From Pseudonocardia sp. N23 (GTDB lineage: Bacteria > Actinomycetota > Actinomycetes > Mycobacteriales > Pseudonocardiaceae): a stretch of 64,000 nucleotides of DNA. Shown here piece by piece: positions 50,318 through 59,039 of this stretch. Each line of letters opens with the position of its first letter. Position 1 is the first letter of the stretch. The stretch is taken from NCBI RefSeq assembly GCF_002583555.1, contig NZ_BEGX01000077.1, positions 196,335 to 260,334 of the forward strand, given 5' to 3'. Both the position numbers and the translations under genes were made by a program. Below the pieces are notes generated by a model. The model did not search any database and was not told the DNA's origin. It saw only the letters and a list, made by a program, of their open reading frames with translations.

Positions 50318-51300
50318 GAGCTCGCCCCGCCGAGGGCCCCGTGCGGCACGTAGGTCGCGGGGATCACGCCCAGCTTGCCCTTCTGGTAGTCCTCGAACGC
50401 GGTCCGCACCTCGGCCTCGGTGTTCATGACGAACGGCCCGGCCCACGCGACGGGCTCCCGGATCGGCAGCCCGCCGAGGACGGCGACGTCGAGGCCCGGG
50501 AGCCGCGACTCCTGCTGGTTCGCCCCGTTGACCGTGATGACGTCACCCGGTCCGAGGACGACGAGCTGACCGGTGGTGATCGGCTGCCCGTCGGGCCCGA
50601 TGCTGCCGGTGCCGGAGAGCACGTAGACGAGCGCGTTGAAGTCGCGCCGCCACGGCAGCCGCAGCTGTGCGCCGGGGCTGATCGTCGCGTGCATCATCGC
50701 CATCGGGGTGCGGGTGGACCCGGGTCCGGTGTGTCCGGCCAGGTCACCGGCGATGACGCGGACTAGGGCGCCGCCGTCGGGGGTGGTGAGCAGTGCGGCC
50801 TCCGCGGCGCGGAGGTCCTGGTACTTCGGCTCGACCCACTTCTCGGCCCTGGGCAGGTTCACCCACAGCTGCAGGCCGTGGAACAGCCCGCCGCTCGCGA
50901 CGAGTGCCTCCGGCGGCCGCTCGATGTGCAGCAGCCCGCTGCCGGCGGTCATCCACTGGGTGTCGCCGTCGGCGATCGTCCCGCCGCCGCCGTGGGAGTC
51001 CATGTGCTCGAAGGTGCCGTCGATGATGTAGGTGACGGTCTCGAAGCCGCGGTGCGGATGCCACGGCGTGCCCTTGGGCTCGCCGGGTCCGTACTCGACC
51101 TCGCCCATCTGGTCCATGTGCAGGAACGGGTCGAGGTCGCGCAGGTCGACGCCCGCGAAGGCGCGCCGGACGGGGAAGCCCTCGCCCTCGTGGCCGACGG
51201 GTGCGGTGGTGACCGAGCGGACGCGGCGGTCCAGGTCGGTCGGGCCGGGCTCGGGGATGCGGGCGAGCGTGGTGACGTCGGCGACTGTGATGGCCGGCAT
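50314..51300 (-). CDS. Pirin family protein
   Basis: A 328-residue cupin protein. The metal site is in WHPHRGFETVTYIIDGTFEH with two histidines and the later glutamate (HIERPPE), the usual pirin arrangement, and the C-terminal cupin follows (LVYVLSGTGSIGPDGQPITT). Pirins bind iron; some have quercetinase or redox-sensing activity. ATG 51300 has AGGAGG upstream. It leads the two-gene operon with the acetyltransferase. TTGAGCGTGCAA at 51318-51329 lies in the promoter region and may be part of an operator. Confidence 0.92.
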   Translation of the reverse strand: MPAITVADVTTLARIPEPGPTDLDRRVRSVTTAPVGHEGEGFPVRRAFAGVDLRDLDPFLHMDQMGEVEYGPGEPKGTPWHPHRGFETVTYIIDGTFEHMDSHGGGGTIADGDTQWMTAGSGLLHIERPPEALVASGGLFHGLQLWVNLPRAEKWVEPKYQDLRAAEAALLTTPDGGALVRVIAGDLAGHTGPGSTRTPMAMMHATISPGAQLRLPWRRDFNALVYVLSGTGSIGPDGQPITTGQLVVLGPGDVITVNGANQQESRLPGLDVAVLGGLPIREPVAWAGPFVMNTEAEVRTAFEDYQKGKLGVIPATYVPHGALGGASS

Positions 51301-51412
51301 GACGACCTCCTAGACGATTGAGCGTGCAACTATCTTGCTGAACCGCGTCGTGGCCGCGTGCATTCCCGCGCCGGTCCCGGCCCGGCGTCCGGTCCCGGCC
51401 CCGCGCCCGGGC

Positions 51413-52114
51413 TCACCGCAGCACCGTGCGCACGTGCGCGGCCAGCGCGGTGCCGTCGTCGACCGCCGGGCCGTGGCTGAACGCCAGCACCGCGTGGTCG
51501 ACGTCGGCGAGGCGGCGGACCGTCTCCCGGCAGCGTCGGGCGTCGTAGCACAGCGCGGCGGGCGAGACCCGCATCCGGCCGACGTTCATCAGCGCGTCGC
51601 CCACGACCAGCACCCCGCTCGGCCCGTGCAGCAGCGCGACGTGGCCCGGGGTGTGCCCGGCCGTCGCGAACACGTGCAGGCCGTCGTCGAGCACCTGGTC
51701 GTCGACGAGCTCCTCGGCCACTGCGACCGGCGGGAACGTCGCCTTGCCCAGCCGTGCCACGATCCGCCCGCCGCGGGTCGACGGGTCGAACCGCGGGCCG
51801 GCGCCGGCGAGGGCGAACGAGACGTCGTCACCGTGGACCGCGACCGGGGCGCCGGTGGCCGCGGCGAGCGCGGCGGCACCGCCCGCGTGGTCGGGATGGG
51901 CGTGGGTGACGACGATGCGCCGCACGTCCGAGGGCTCCCGCCCGATCGACGCGAGCCCGGCCAGTACCCGTCTCGGTGCGCCGGGCAGCCCGGTGTCGAC
52001 CAGCGTCACGCGCCGGCCGTCGCCGCCGGAGAAGACGAACGTGTTGAGCCACGGCCCGGGGACGGTGGGCAGGCGCCAGGCACCGTCGGCGAGCGGGATC
52101 GCGAGGGCGGCCAT
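51413..52114 (-). CDS. MBL-fold metallo-hydrolase
   Basis: A 233-residue metallo-beta-lactamase-fold protein: VTLVDTGLPGAPRRVLAGLA, then the metal-binding THAHPDHAGGAAALAAATGA (HxHxDH), TAGHTPGHVALLHGPSGVLV with the next histidine, and GDALM with the bridging aspartate. These enzymes hydrolyse esters, thioesters or phosphodiesters; the substrate is unknown. ATG 52114 is the start. A divergent F420-type gene begins 67 bp away. Confidence 0.9.
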   Translation of the reverse strand: MAALAIPLADGAWRLPTVPGPWLNTFVFSGGDGRRVTLVDTGLPGAPRRVLAGLASIGREPSDVRRIVVTHAHPDHAGGAAALAAATGAPVAVHGDDVSFALAGAGPRFDPSTRGGRIVARLGKATFPPVAVAEELVDDQVLDDGLHVFATAGHTPGHVALLHGPSGVLVVGDALMNVGRMRVSPAALCYDARRCRETVRRLADVDHAVLAFSHGPAVDDGTALAAHVRTVLR

Positions 52115-52180
52115 GTGGGCGGAGCCTAGCCACGGGGGCGGAGGCAGGCCCGTCGGCGGACCCTGGGCCACACTGACGCC

Positions 52181-52603
52181 ATGCCCGCCCTGGACGACGA
52201 CGAGTGCCGCGCGCGTGCGGCCGCCGCGCCGGTCGCCCGGCTCGCGACCCTGCGAGCCGACGGCACCCCCCGGCTGGTGCCGGTGACGTTCGTGCTCGTC
52301 GACGGCCTGGTCTGGATCGCCGTCGACGACGTGAAGCCGAAGTCCGGCAGGCGGCTGGCCCGGCTCGCCGACGTCGACCGCGACCCGCGGGCCGCCTTGC
52401 TCGTCGACCACTACGACGACGACTGGGACCGGCTCTGGTGGGTCCGCATCGACGGCGCGGCCGACGTCCGCGACGCGGCGGACTGCGCGCCGGCGGTCGA
52501 CGCCCTCGTCGGCAAGTACCCGCCCTACCGGCGTTCGCGACCGCCCGGCCCGGTGCTGGTCCTCACGCCCGGGGCGTGGGCGGGGTGGACGGCGTCGCGC
52601 TGA
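52181..52603 (+). CDS. PPOX-class F420-dependent oxidoreductase (TIGR03668 type)
   Basis: A 140-residue split-barrel flavin-type protein: VARLATLRADGTPRLVPVTF then VWIAVDDVKPKSGRRLARLA and AALLVDHYDDDWDRLWWVRI, which match the F420-dependent PPOX subgroup found in F420-producing actinobacteria. These proteins use F420 (not FMN) as cofactor; the physiological substrate is unknown. The gene overlaps the convergent hydrolase by 41 bp. Confidence 0.85.
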   Translation: MPALDDDECRARAAAAPVARLATLRADGTPRLVPVTFVLVDGLVWIAVDDVKPKSGRRLARLADVDRDPRAALLVDHYDDDWDRLWWVRIDGAADVRDAADCAPAVDALVGKYPPYRRSRPPGPVLVLTPGAWAGWTASR

Positions 52604-53351
52604 TCCGGGCCACGAACCCGGCCACGGCGGACAGCGTCTCCTCGCGGCGCTCCAGGTGCGGGGAGTGCCCGCAGTCGAGGAGCACGACCTCGACGGGCCC
52701 GGACGACCGCTCGCGCACCGCCTCGACGTGGGCGACGGTGCCGTAGGGGTCGGCGGTGCCCTGCACGGCCAGCACCGGACAGGTGATCGCCGGCAGCTCC
52801 GCGGTGATGTCCCACGCCCGGAACGCGGGATCGAGCCACACCCCGGCCCAGTTGCCGAACACGACGTCGGGGTCGTCGTGGTGGCGGGCCATCCGCGCGC
52901 GCAGCGTGCCGTCGTCGAACGCGGCGCGTGTCGCGGTGATCGACGTCAGGCCGGCGTCCTCCACGAACACGTGCGGGGCGATCACCACCGCGCCCACGAG
53001 CGGCAGGTCCGACGCGGCGGCGAGCAGCGCGATCGAGCCACCGTCGCTGTGCCCCAGCAGCACCGGGCGTTCGACGTGGAGCGCGGCGAGCACCTCGGGC
53101 AGCACGTCCCGGGCCTCCGACGACATGAAGCCGGGGCCGCGGCGGTGCCGGGGCGCCGACGAGCGGCCGTGGCCGAGCCGGGAGAACACGATCGTCCGGC
53201 GCCCCGTGGCGGCGGCGACGTCGTGGTGGAACCCGCGCCACAGCCCGACGGACCCCAGCCCCTCGTGCAGCAACACGATCGCCGGGTCCGCGCCGGGGAC
53301 CTCGTCGTACTCGACGCGTCCACCGGCGGCGCCGAGGAATCCGTGCCGCAC
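52563..53351 (-). CDS. Alpha/beta hydrolase
   Basis: A 262-residue alpha/beta hydrolase: IVLLHEGLGSVGLWRGFHHD (oxyanion region), VLLGHSDGGSIALLAA (nucleophile S in GHSDG), GTADPYGTV (acid) and DCGHSPHLERRE (catalytic histidine). It is of the 3-oxoadipate-enol-lactonase-like type in general form. The substrate is unknown. GTG 53351 is the start. The end overlaps the F420 gene. Confidence 0.9.
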   Translation of the reverse strand: MRHGFLGAAGGRVEYDEVPGADPAIVLLHEGLGSVGLWRGFHHDVAAATGRRTIVFSRLGHGRSSAPRHRRGPGFMSSEARDVLPEVLAALHVERPVLLGHSDGGSIALLAAASDLPLVGAVVIAPHVFVEDAGLTSITATRAAFDDGTLRARMARHHDDPDVVFGNWAGVWLDPAFRAWDITAELPAITCPVLAVQGTADPYGTVAHVEAVRERSSGPVEVVLLDCGHSPHLERREETLSAVAGFVARISATPSTPPTPRA

Positions 53352-53361
53352 GGCCGCGATG

Positions 53362-53718
53362 CTAGCCGAGCTGCACCACCAGCTTCTTCGGCGCGATCTG
53401 CCGGTAGGCGTCCACCACGATCTCGCCGATCTCGTCCCAGTCGACGTCGACGTCGAGACGCACCCAGAGCCACCCACGACCCCCGACGTAGGGCGGCCGG
53501 AAGAACCGCTCCGGGTCGGCGGCGACCAGCTCGTCCTGCGCGCCGGGCGGTGCGGCGCACCAGAACCCGAGCCGGTCGTCGTGGTGGCGGTCGGCGTAGG
53601 AGAGGAACACCCGGCGCACGAACCACGTCGGCTCGCCGTGGCTGACCTTCTCGGTCACCTCGGGCAGCGCCATGCACAGCGCCCGCAGCCGGGGGAGGGG
53701 ATCGGTGGTCGCGTCCAC
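53362..53718 (-). CDS. MmcQ/YjbR family protein
   Basis: A 118-residue protein: LRALCMALPEVTEKVSHGEP then TWFVRRVFLSYADRHHDDRL and ERFFRPPYVGGRGWLWVRLD, the signature of MmcQ/YjbR proteins, which have a double-winged DNA-binding-like fold of unknown role. GTG 53718 is preceded by GGGAGGG eight bases upstream. It lies between a hydrolase on the same strand and a divergent SpoIIE phosphatase. Confidence 0.88.
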   Translation of the reverse strand: MDATTDPLPRLRALCMALPEVTEKVSHGEPTWFVRRVFLSYADRHHDDRLGFWCAAPPGAQDELVAADPERFFRPPYVGGRGWLWVRLDVDVDWDEIGEIVVDAYRQIAPKKLVVQLG

Positions 53719-53791
53719 GCCGACACCCTCCCGCGTGGGTCCGCCGCGCGCCACCCCGGTGACTCGCCCGCGTGCGCGCCGCACCCCTACG

Positions 53792-56272
53792 ATGGGCGCC
53801 CGACGCGCCCGGTCGCGCGTCCCGCCGGGGGAGGCGACGCTGCAGGACACGGACGGCCTGACCGCCGCGATGATCGAGGCCGCACCCGTCGGGCTGTTCG
53901 CCCTCGACGAGCGCGGCTCCGTCCTCGTCTGGAACCCCGTCGCCGCCGAGCTGACGGGCCTGTCCGCCGACCGTGTGCTGGGGCGCAACGGTTTCGGCGC
54001 GAGCCAGGCGGGCGGCGCGACCGTCGACGCCGCCGCGGCCGCCGCGGCGCTCGCCGACCTGCGGGCCGGGCGCCGCGCGGAGGGCCGGTTCCCGGCCGCC
54101 GTCCCGTCGGGGCGGGTGCTGTGGTTCCGCGCGGTGCCGCGTCCCGGGCCCGGCCCTGCCTTCGTCGGCGTGCTGCGTGACCTCTCGGAGAGCCGGGTCG
54201 GCGACGAGGCGTTCGCGCTGCTCGACGCCCTGTGGGAGACGGCACCCGTCGGCCTGGCCTACTTCGACACCGACCTGCGCTTCCGGCGGGCCAACGGCCA
54301 CATCGCCGCCATCGACGGCGGCACGGTCGAGGAACGGCTGGGGCTCACCCCCGCCGAGGCCCACGGCGAGACCGGAGCCCGCGTCGCGGCCCTGCTGCGC
54401 GAGGTCCTCACCGACGGCCGCCCCCGGAGGGGGACGCGGGTGCGCGGCCGGTTGTGGCACGGCAGCGGCCGCGACCAGTCCTGGACGATGGACGCCTACC
54501 CGGTCCGCGACGAGGCGGGGACGATCATCGGGGTCGGGCTCGTCGTCGTCGACCTCACCGAGGCCGAGAACACCCGCGACGAGCTGGCCGCCGTCGCCGC
54601 CGAGCGCCAGCGGCTGCTCGTCCGCTACCAGAGCCTCGTCGAGGCGACGAGCGCCGCCGTGTGGATCCGGGCGGCCGACGGCAGCGCCGCCGAGGACTCC
54701 CCGAGCATGCGGGCCATCACCGGGCAGACCGCCGAGGAGTACCTCGGCTGGGGCTTCCTCGACGCCATCCACCCCGACGACCGTGCCTCCAAGCGCGCGG
54801 CGTGGCTCGACGCCGTCGACACCGGTCGCGGGTTCGCCCACACCGCGCGGCTGCGCAGCGCCCACGGCGGCTGGAAGTGGCACCGGGCCCGCGCGGTCGC
54901 CGTCCGCGACGAGACCGGCCGGGTCGTGGAATGGGTCGGTACCGAGAGCGACATCGACGCCGGGGTCCGGGCCCGCCAGCGCCTCGAGGTCCTCGCCCGC
55001 GCCACGCAGGCCGTCAACGCCGCGCACGACTCCGAGGCCGAGCTCACCGCGCTCGCCGAGACCGTCGTCCCCGAGTTCGCCGACCTGTGCCGGGTCTACC
55101 TCGTCGACACGACCCCCGGGACAGGTGGCGGCGTCACCGGCGCGCGGTCCGTGACCCGGACCGCGCCCGGATTCGAACCGCCCCCACCCGCCGTGGAACG
55201 GTTCGTCTTCGGCCCCGCCCACCCCGTCGCGCGCGCGGTCCGGGGCCGCACCGCCGTCCTCGACAGCGGCCCTCAGCCGCCCCGCGAGGAATGGGCGGGC
55301 ACCGTCGAGATGTGGGACTGGGACCACCGGGCCGGCATGCACTCCGCACTCGCCGCGCCCGTCGTCTCCGCGGGCGAGGTCGTCGCGGCGGTCATGTTCC
55401 TGGCCTGCGGCGAACGCCCCGCCTACACCGACGACGACCGGGCGCTCGTCGTGGAGCTCGCGGCCCGGGTCTCGGCCGCCGTCGAGCACACCCGGACCGT
55501 GCAGCGCACCCGCGAGGTGTCCTTGGCGCTGCAGACGGCCATGCTCACCGAGCCGCCCCGGTCCGCCGACATCGGCATCGGGGGCCTGGAGGTCCAGGCC
55601 CGCTATCTGCCCGCCGCGGCCGAGCTGCAGGTCGGCGGCGACTGGTACGACGCGTTCCGGCTGCCCGGCGGTGACCTCGCGCTCGCCGTCGGCGACGTCT
55701 GCGGCCACGACCTCACCGCCGCCGCGACCATGGGCCAGATGCGCAGCATGCTCCGCGCCCTGGCCTACGACACCGAACGCGACCCGTCCGACGTGCTCGA
55801 CCGGCTCGACCGCGTCGCGTCCCGGCTCGGCGTCACCCGGTTCACCACGCTCGTCTACGGCAGGGTGCTGTGGGCCGGCGGGGGCCCTGCGTTCCGGTGG
55901 TCGAACGCCGGGCACCCGACGCCGGTCCTCGTCGGTGCCGACGGGGTGGCCCGGCTCCTCGACGACCCGGTCGACGTCGTCCTCGGCATCGACGGCGGCC
56001 TCGGCCGCCACGACCACGAGGTCGCGTTGCCGCCGGGGTCGACGCTGCTCCTCTACACCGACGGCCTGTTCGAGCGCCGCCGCGACCCCGACGACACCGC
56101 GACCGGCGACCTGATCAGGCTCGTCGAGTCGGTCGCGGGCCTGCCCCTCGACCGGTTCTGCGACGCGCTGGTGCGCAACACCGCCGCCGACACCGGTGAC
56201 GACATCGTCGTCCTCGCCGTGCGGGCCGGGTCGCCCGACGGCGCGGATCAGTCGAGCTCGCCCTCGGCGTAG
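53792..56272 (+). CDS. PAS-PAS-PAS-GAF-SpoIIE phosphatase
   Basis: About 826 residues. PAS domains near 25-120, 135-255 and 275-395 (for example MIEAAPVGLFALDERGSVLV), a GAF domain near 400-565 and a PP2C/SpoIIE phosphatase from about 600, with GGDWYDAFRLPGGDLALAVG and VCGHDLTAAATMGQMRSM and later TDGLFERR. RsbU-type phosphatases dephosphorylate STAS proteins to switch on a stress sigma factor. The cues are unknown. The start is uncertain (ATG 53792 or 53870). It completes the partner-switch part types in this window, although it is 22 kb from the others. Confidence 0.9.
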   Translation: MGARRARSRVPPGEATLQDTDGLTAAMIEAAPVGLFALDERGSVLVWNPVAAELTGLSADRVLGRNGFGASQAGGATVDAAAAAAALADLRAGRRAEGRFPAAVPSGRVLWFRAVPRPGPGPAFVGVLRDLSESRVGDEAFALLDALWETAPVGLAYFDTDLRFRRANGHIAAIDGGTVEERLGLTPAEAHGETGARVAALLREVLTDGRPRRGTRVRGRLWHGSGRDQSWTMDAYPVRDEAGTIIGVGLVVVDLTEAENTRDELAAVAAERQRLLVRYQSLVEATSAAVWIRAADGSAAEDSPSMRAITGQTAEEYLGWGFLDAIHPDDRASKRAAWLDAVDTGRGFAHTARLRSAHGGWKWHRARAVAVRDETGRVVEWVGTESDIDAGVRARQRLEVLARATQAVNAAHDSEAELTALAETVVPEFADLCRVYLVDTTPGTGGGVTGARSVTRTAPGFEPPPPAVERFVFGPAHPVARAVRGRTAVLDSGPQPPREEWAGTVEMWDWDHRAGMHSALAAPVVSAGEVVAAVMFLACGERPAYTDDDRALVVELAARVSAAVEHTRTVQRTREVSLALQTAMLTEPPRSADIGIGGLEVQARYLPAAAELQVGGDWYDAFRLPGGDLALAVGDVCGHDLTAAATMGQMRSMLRALAYDTERDPSDVLDRLDRVASRLGVTRFTTLVYGRVLWAGGGPAFRWSNAGHPTPVLVGADGVARLLDDPVDVVLGIDGGLGRHDHEVALPPGSTLLLYTDGLFERRRDPDDTATGDLIRLVESVAGLPLDRFCDALVRNTAADTGDDIVVLAVRAGSPDGADQSSSPSA

Positions 56273-56988
56273 ACGCGCATCGCGTCACGCAGATAGACCG
56301 CGAGCCCGGGTGCGTCCCTGTCGATCGACGCGCTGAACCGCGGGTCGTCGACGTAGAGCTCGCCCAGCCCGATGTAGGCCTGCCGGTCCGGCTCCCAGAA
56401 GTGCCGGATCCATGCGTGGTGCTCGGCCACCGCGGCCTGCACCGCGGCATCGTCGACCGCTGCGCCGGACCGCATCAGCTCCGCGATCCGGCCGTTGACG
56501 GCCGTGCCCTCGGCCATGACCGCGCGTTGACGGTCGGCGTCCCAGCCGGCGACCCTGCGTTGCGACTCCGCGGCCGTGTCCCCCCAACGCTCCCGCGCCT
56601 CGGCGGCGTACGGGTCGTCGGCGAACCCCTCGAACAGCTCCTCGGCTGCCATCTCCTCACCTCCCTGTCGTTCCTCGATGGTGCGGGCGACGGTGGCGGC
56701 CAGCCTTCGCAGTCGCATCGACTCCGACAGCAGACGCTCGTGGTGGCGGCGCAGTGCCGCGACCTCGTCGGTGTCGCCGTCGAGGACCGACCCGATGTCG
56801 GGCAGGCCCAGGCCGAGCTCGCGCAGCAGCAGGATGTGCTGGAGCCGCTGCAGCTCGGGCCGGCCGTAGAGCCGGACACCGCCGTGGCCGGTCGCCACGG
56901 GCCGCAGCAGACCGGTGTGGTCGTAGTGCCGCAGCGTCCGTGAGCTGACCCGGGCCATCCGGGCCACCTCAGCCGTCGACCATCGCAT
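56248..56988 (-). CDS. MerR-family regulator with TipAS-like domain
   Basis: A 246-residue regulator: AEVARMARVSSRTLRHYDHT then GLLRPVATGHGGVRLYGRPE is the MerR winged helix, followed by a coiled coil and a TipAS antibiotic-binding domain (HHAWIRHFWEPDRQAYIGLG then ELYVDDPRFSASID). TipA-type proteins sense thiopeptide and other drugs. A visible MerR promoter lies just upstream and the transcript seems to begin at the ATG. The gene overlaps the convergent SpoIIE gene by 25 bp. Confidence 0.93.
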   Translation of the reverse strand: MRWSTAEVARMARVSSRTLRHYDHTGLLRPVATGHGGVRLYGRPELQRLQHILLLRELGLGLPDIGSVLDGDTDEVAALRRHHERLLSESMRLRRLAATVARTIEERQGGEEMAAEELFEGFADDPYAAEARERWGDTAAESQRRVAGWDADRQRAVMAEGTAVNGRIAELMRSGAAVDDAAVQAAVAEHHAWIRHFWEPDRQAYIGLGELYVDDPRFSASIDRDAPGLAVYLRDAMRVYAEGELD

Positions 56989-56994
56989 GCACCG

Positions 56995-57025
56995 ACCGTA
57001 GAAGTTGACGCTGCGTCAACCGCAA
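56995..57025 (-). promoter_or_regulatory. MerR-type promoter with 19-bp spacer and operator
   Basis: On the minus strand TTGCGG (57025-57020) is separated by exactly 19 bp from TACGGT (57000-56995). The spacer holds the perfect inverted repeat GTTGACGC/GCGTCAAC (57004-57020). The long spacer is the hallmark of MerR-activated promoters. The transcript should start at about the ATG (56988), so the mRNA would be leaderless. Confidence 0.75.
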
Positions 57026-57055
57026 CTCCGGACCGGGCCCGACTCGAACCTTCCG

Positions 57056-57114
57056 CCGAGCTCGGCACGAGGCTGGTTCTGTCCACGATCGAACCAGCCC
57101 GACGTCGAACTCGG
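57056..57114. repeat. 59-bp imperfect inverted repeat
   Basis: Arms of 24 bp match at 18 positions across an 11-nt loop; the inner GGCTGGTTC/GAACCAGCC (57071-57079, 57091-57099) is perfect. The right arm contains TCGAACTCGG, which also occurs at 62885-62894 and, on the other strand, at 16543-16552. It may be a terminator for the DUF3500 side or a dispersed repeat. Confidence 0.5.
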
Positions 57115-57160
57115 TGCGGGGAGTGGGCACGGGGCACAGGCGGGTGCCCGACCGGCGGGC

Positions 57161-58297
57161 TCAGGCCGGGTGGTGGGCCGCCCGGTGCGCGCCCAGCACG
57201 TCATGGCCGAAGTCGGACTCCGGGTCCCGCCACACCGAGTGCGCGTGGTTCACCTGCCGCTGGGTGTTGTCGTACTCGACGAGGAACCGCGGTGCCTGCA
57301 GCCGGTAGTAGTGCGGCGCACCGCGATCGGTCGGACCCGCCCACGCGACGTGCACGTCGTCGAGATCCGGCCACACCGCCAGCCCGCCCGGCACCCGGTC
57401 CAGATAGGTCGCGAGCAACGCGGTCAGCAGGTCGCGGCCCGCCGGGTCGAGGGCGGCGCCGGGGACCCCGCGCGGCGCACCGAGCGCCAGCGTGTCGTGG
57501 TCGACCTCGTCGTAGCCGCTCGCCTGCTCTGCCCCCTCGCTCATCGCACCGAGCCGGTCGGCGAGGCGGGCCTCGCCGAACCGGCCCCGCCAGATCTCGG
57601 TGAGCAGCAACATGCGGTCGCCGACCTCGATCCGCGACCTGTTCCCGCCGACGATGTCCGACGGCGCCCGGTCCAGCAGCACCGCGTCGGCGGCGAGATC
57701 GGCCGGCAGCGACCGGACCAGCTCGCGTGCGATGTCCTCGGCCCCCGCCAACGGACGCAGCGGCGCCGGCCCCAGCAGCGGTGACGAGGCCGGGTCGGCC
57801 CCGAGGAAGCACGGTGTCGTCGACACCACGCGCCCGTCGACCACCAGGTTGTTCAGCGACACGTGATGGCCGCCGAACCGCCACGCCCATGCCCCCGACG
57901 AACCCGGCTCCCCGAAGACCCGCAGGTAGTAGCACTGCGGATCACGGCCACGCTCGCGGCCCCAGTCGACGCCGAAGCCCTCGACGCGGTCGAGCACGTT
58001 CTCCAGGCCGAGGATCGTCGACACCGTCACGTAGCCCGCGTGCGACAGCCCCGACGACACCAGCCGCATCGCCCGCGACTGCTGCGCCGGGCGCATCTGC
58101 CCGAGCGTCAGCCCGCCGTGGTCGGTCGGCGTGTAGTACCAGCGCAGCCGTTCGGAGTCGGCCTCGGCATCGGACCCCGGTGTGCCGCGGACGGCGACGG
58201 ACCGCTGGTCCGCGTCGAGCGACTCCAGCCATGCCCCGGCGGCCTCGGCCATCTGCGTGGCGACGGTGCGGGCAGTCTCGTCGGCGGTGACGACCAT
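57161..58297 (-). CDS. DUF3500 family protein
   Basis: A 378-residue protein of the DUF3500 family: RWYYTPTDHGGLTLGQMRPA, CYYLRVFGEPGSSGAWAWRF then GGHHVSLNNLVVDGRVVSTT, and YYRLQAPRFLVEYDNTQRQV NHAHSVWRDPESDFG. These proteins are widespread in actinobacteria and planctomycetes; function is unknown, and many copies have a metal-like cluster of histidines as in GGHH and HAHS. ATG 58297 is chosen. No signal peptide is evident. Confidence 0.85.
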   Translation of the reverse strand: MVVTADETARTVATQMAEAAGAWLESLDADQRSVAVRGTPGSDAEADSERLRWYYTPTDHGGLTLGQMRPAQQSRAMRLVSSGLSHAGYVTVSTILGLENVLDRVEGFGVDWGRERGRDPQCYYLRVFGEPGSSGAWAWRFGGHHVSLNNLVVDGRVVSTTPCFLGADPASSPLLGPAPLRPLAGAEDIARELVRSLPADLAADAVLLDRAPSDIVGGNRSRIEVGDRMLLLTEIWRGRFGEARLADRLGAMSEGAEQASGYDEVDHDTLALGAPRGVPGAALDPAGRDLLTALLATYLDRVPGGLAVWPDLDDVHVAWAGPTDRGAPHYYRLQAPRFLVEYDNTQRQVNHAHSVWRDPESDFGHDVLGAHRAAHHPA

Positions 58298-58340
58298 GAC
58301 GGCGAGCCTACGACGGACCCACCCGTAGAGTCGCGTCCCG

Positions 58341-59039
58341 ATGATATTCGCGGGGACATTCGCGGAGCTCGCCGCGCGCGCCCGGGCCCTGGCCGGCGAC
58401 GGCACGAGTCGCACCCTGCTCGGCATTGCGGGCGCACCCGGGTCCGGCAAGACGACGCTGGCCCGTGCGCTCGTCGCCTGCCTCGCCGCCGACCCGCCGC
58501 CCGGTGCGGCTCCGGGGCAGTGGGTCGCCCACGTGCCGATGGACGGCTTCCATCTCGCCGACGTCGCGCTGCGCCGGCTCGGCCGCGCCGGCCGCAAGGG
58601 CGCCCCCGACACGTTCGACGCCGCCGGGTACGCCGCCCTGCTCGGCAGGCTCCGCGCCGACGACGCGGAGGTCACCGTCTGGGCGCCACAGTTCGAGCGC
58701 GACCTCGAGCAGCCGCTGGCGGGGGCGGTCGGGGTGGCGCCCGCCGCCCGGCTGGTCGTCACCGAGGGCAACTACCTGCTGCTCGACGACCCCGCCTGGC
58801 GGCCCGTCGCGGACGCCCTCGACGAGGTCTGGTTCTGCGCCTCCGACGAACGCGAGCGGCTGCGCCGGCTCGTCGCCCGTCACGTCGAGTTCGGCAAGAG
58901 CCCGGCCCACGCCGCCGCGTGGGTCCGCGACGTCGACGGCCCCAACACCGACCTCGTCGCCGCGACCGCCGGCCGGGCCGACCTCGTCGTCCCCGGCGAC
59001 GTGCTTGCGGGCCTTGGGCCCGCCGGTCAGTCGGCGTAG
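58341..59039 (+). CDS. Uridine-kinase-like P-loop kinase
   Basis: A 232-residue P-loop kinase: LLGIAGAPGSGKTTLARALV (Walker A), HVPMDGFHLADVALRRLGRA (uridine-kinase/phosphoribulokinase type), and VVTEGNYLLLDDPAWRPVAD. It resembles the 'nucleoside/nucleotide kinase family' often paired with sugar transport in actinobacteria, and pantothenate-kinase-like proteins. The substrate cannot be fixed. ATG 58341 is used. Its last 13 bp overlap the convergent HicB-like gene. Confidence 0.88.
   Translation: MIFAGTFAELAARARALAGDGTSRTLLGIAGAPGSGKTTLARALVACLAADPPPGAAPGQWVAHVPMDGFHLADVALRRLGRAGRKGAPDTFDAAGYAALLGRLRADDAEVTVWAPQFERDLEQPLAGAVGVAPAARLVVTEGNYLLLDDPAWRPVADALDEVWFCASDERERLRRLVARHVEFGKSPAHAAAWVRDVDGPNTDLVAATAGRADLVVPGDVLAGLGPAGQSA

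Noticed and set aside
51318..51329. TTGAGCGTGCAA as a MarR operator for pirin
   Set aside because: Only 8 of 12 positions are symmetric; too weak to list as a site, mentioned with the gene.
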